Shown piece after piece: positions 7,601-8,269 of a stretch of DNA of 8,269 bases (position 1 is its first letter; each line of letters begins with the position of its first letter). Made by a program: the position numbers and the translations under genes. Origin of the DNA: Candidatus Delongbacteria bacterium (lineage in GTDB: Bacteria > JAGOEH01). Below the pieces are notes generated by a model. The model was given only the letters and a program-made list of their open reading frames with translations, searched no databases and was not told where the DNA came from. The stretch lies in the NCBI GenBank assembly GCA_017997825.1, contig JAGOEH010000135.1, positions 1-8,269 of the forward strand. Direction: 5' to 3'.

Positions 7601-7784
7601 TGACTGGAATGAATTCCGGTTATGGAGCAATCAGAAGCTCACAACCCCTATTGCCTCTTATGGATATGGGATTCGTATCAATCTGGGAATCGCCCTGCTC
7701 AAAATTGATATAGCCTATCCGACCGATTTGCGGTCATTTCGTTCCAAACCCCATGTACTATACTCATTTGGGATTGATTTTTAA
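4611..7784 (+). CDS. Secreted zinc metallopeptidase / TolB-like propeller / Omp85-type barrel fusion
   Basis: This 1057-residue protein has three modules. A Sec signal peptide (1-27, ending SHA) is followed by a peptidase-MA-like domain (about 28-275) with the zinc motif HELTH (140-144) and WFEEGLPEF (171-179), whose Glu174 or Glu178 should be the third ligand. Six PD40/TolB-type repeats (about 301-326, 356-382, 400-427, 445-489, 507-533, 551-577), each with an SPDG-like turn in most blades, suit a six-bladed propeller. A Ser/Pro-rich linker (about 580-690) leads to a Tyr-rich beta-barrel (about 697-1057) ending in Phe. The barrel carries Omp85 marks: MRGF (943-946, the L6 type), VVFNDWGAAW (987-996) and KIDIAYP (1031-1037). 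No POTRA domains are seen. It probably sits in the outer membrane with the other modules in the periplasm. The 4611 start is favoured by GGAG (4597-4600); an ATG at 4620 is the alternative. Domains are clear; function is inferred. Confidence 0.9.
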   Translation: MTTMKIFSSLFRYIIISLLLTAGISHAQFGKNKVQYNDIDMFTFSTTHYIIYYQQGDEFLAEYTALESERFYQVFKRYLQYELEEKVPIIIYSSPNDFLQTNVISGQLGEGVQGFTEAFKSRVVLPFNGSYNDYRHTLHHELTHAIFHYFLFGGKIQNIVNTRRLIDLPLWFEEGLPEFVTTYWDTEADMVMRDAEIYGYLPPMEYLNGYFAYKGGQSVYQFINEKYGEEKIGELLRSVKSAASINHVFKKVFGLEMEEFSKQWSKWIKTCYWEELSKREEAPDMAKAFTDHTKDKSYFNIMPSFSPNGEYLAFFSDRSDYTGLFIRSTINKKKQWCLLKSGQKGNLESFHLFETKLAWSNDGKYLVFVNKEKNRDRITLYEVEKRQIVKSIDPGLNGVSSPSFAPGDSIILFTGFENSRQNLYLYTLSTGELQAITHDFHTKKDPVFSPDGHRIAFASDRPFKRDLKSESEAYQKNLGYNQQNIFVLDINSREIIPVTTDSSLNEYPEWSPDGRFLAYVSDRNGISNIYLWDSHDSQSRPITNILSCCKHITWSKRSDKIAFTSFIQGGWDIFVLNNPISRLSKYSSLHPTRFRESDPLGKFYQRYLSLPYGTTLSHSLTGKIRSKEMIYKYQNTDYVVSHTTHKASQPDSLKKSIPDSAGGSMDSTIIPTPFSSDQYVKKIQSDIKESLPYQIKFSPDLVTGSFYYDTYYGMGGQAVFAFSDVMGNHQIVVYSDLYYSFENSNILVNYYFLPKKWDLGLSFYQLKNDYQLTYYDILSMKQIGFQGFLYYPFNTYSRAELGLNSFSINAKKYLYNSYYDYIYLNEEEKLRVSLLQARYVYDNVLYGDTGPSNGWRYYIDFEKAVPVSDQDLNFERITFDFRKYFNFQREYTLAVRLTGGKSFGEDPQYYYIGGTPNWLNYSRKEYGSWEMKSSYMASLCMPMRGFSLYERVGTTAAMMNLEFRFRFIDYLIFNFPARFGFMSITGVVFNDWGAAWNDWNEFRLWSNQKLTTPIASYGYGIRINLGIALLKIDIAYPTDLRSFRSKPHVLYSFGIDF

Positions 7785-8269
7785 TGCCGAAATCTCTGGT
7801 CTATCTCCTCTCGATCGGATGTAAAGTCAATCGGTATGAGATCGAACAGATCCGGGAAATTTTGCAGGATTACGGATTTGAAGCCACCGATCAGCCGGAA
7901 AAGGCCGATCTGATCATCCTGAATTCCTGCGCTGTGACGGAACGGGGAGAACAAAAAACCCGTCAGCATATCCGCCGATTGATCAACCAGAATCCCCGCA
8001 GCTATTTTATTATCACCGGCTGCAGCGCTCAACTCCACCCTGATGAACTCCGTCAATTGAAAGGGGTGGATCTGATTCTGGGCAATCTGGAAAAAGAGGA
8101 TTTTGAAATCTTTTTCAAGCGCTTTTATTATAAGGGTAAAAATCCCCAGCCCTTTGTATTTGTCAATCATCACTTACAGGAACATGTCTATTCCTGGGAC
8201 CGCCGGCTGATCCATAATTTTGAAGACCGAACCCGGGCCTTTATCAAGATTCAGGACGGATGTGAGAAC
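7784..8269 (+). CDS. mtaB: tRNA t6A37 methylthiotransferase, N-terminal part (runs off the right edge)
   Basis: MtaB is a radical-SAM enzyme that adds a methylthio group to t6A at position 37 of ANN-decoding tRNAs, giving ms2t6A. The 162 visible codons cover the N-terminal UPF0004 domain with its three cluster-binding cysteines: Cys13 in IGCKVNRYE, Cys49 in NSCAVT and Cys80 in TGCSAQ. They then reach RTRAFIKIQDGC (149-160), where Cys160 is the first of the radical-SAM CxxxCxxC cysteines. The window ends two residues later, so the SAM and TRAM domains are not seen. IGCKVNRYE and the RTRAFIKIQDGC form favour MtaB over MiaB or RimO. The start overlaps the previous stop by one base (TAATG), pointing to coupled translation; the nearest weak GGGA is at 7770-7773. 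Confidence 0.9.
   Translation, partial: MPKSLVYLLSIGCKVNRYEIEQIREILQDYGFEATDQPEKADLIILNSCAVTERGEQKTRQHIRRLINQNPRSYFIITGCSAQLHPDELRQLKGVDLILGNLEKEDFEIFFKRFYYKGKNPQPFVFVNHHLQEHVYSWDRRLIHNFEDRTRAFIKIQDGCEN

Noticed and set aside
7781-8173. A 130-codon antisense frame opposite mtaB
   Set aside because: The plus-strand frame has all the expected MtaB cysteines. The antisense frame has no supporting signal.

Overview
The window looks like a chromosomal segment of a Gram-negative bacterium. It encodes an LPS-core heptose enzyme (HldD) and a large secreted protein ending in an outer-membrane beta-barrel. Coding DNA has moderate GC and the gaps are AT-rich. A peptidase/TolB-propeller/Omp85 fusion of this kind, as I recall, is seen in FCB-type lineages (Bacteroidetes, Ignavibacteria, Calditrichota and related candidate phyla). 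The exact phylum cannot be fixed from this sequence. No mobile element, CRISPR array, tRNA or rRNA is visible.

Layout. The left part (1-1270) is on the minus strand and carries histidine biosynthesis: long-form hisG (416-1270), then a 166-base AT-rich gap, then the first 83 codons of hisB running off the left edge. hisD and hisC, often found between hisG and hisB, are absent here. The gap holds a good extended -10 promoter, so hisB may be transcribed on its own. A 307-base divergent intergenic region (1271-1577) separates the his genes from a rightward cluster. It contains candidate promoters in both directions, a pair of near-identical 11-base repeats, a purine/G-rich tract, and an 8-codon mini-ORF with a strong Shine-Dalgarno sequence just before asnS.

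The rightward cluster (1578-8269) is tightly packed and probably one operon: asnS, hldD (6-base gap), an unrecognised 216-residue helical protein (4-base overlap), a 1057-residue metallopeptidase/TolB-propeller/Omp85-barrel fusion (23-base overlap), and the 5' part of mtaB (1-base TAATG overlap), which runs off the right edge. Two genes of tRNA charging or modification thus bracket three genes, two of them concerned with the envelope.

The main point of interest is the fusion protein and its helical neighbour. The fusion puts a secreted HELTH zinc peptidase and a six-repeat TolB-like propeller where a BamA-type protein would carry POTRA domains, all on one outer-membrane barrel. This suggests a one-chain envelope machine for assembly, quality control or secretion. 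Its function is inferred from domains only.
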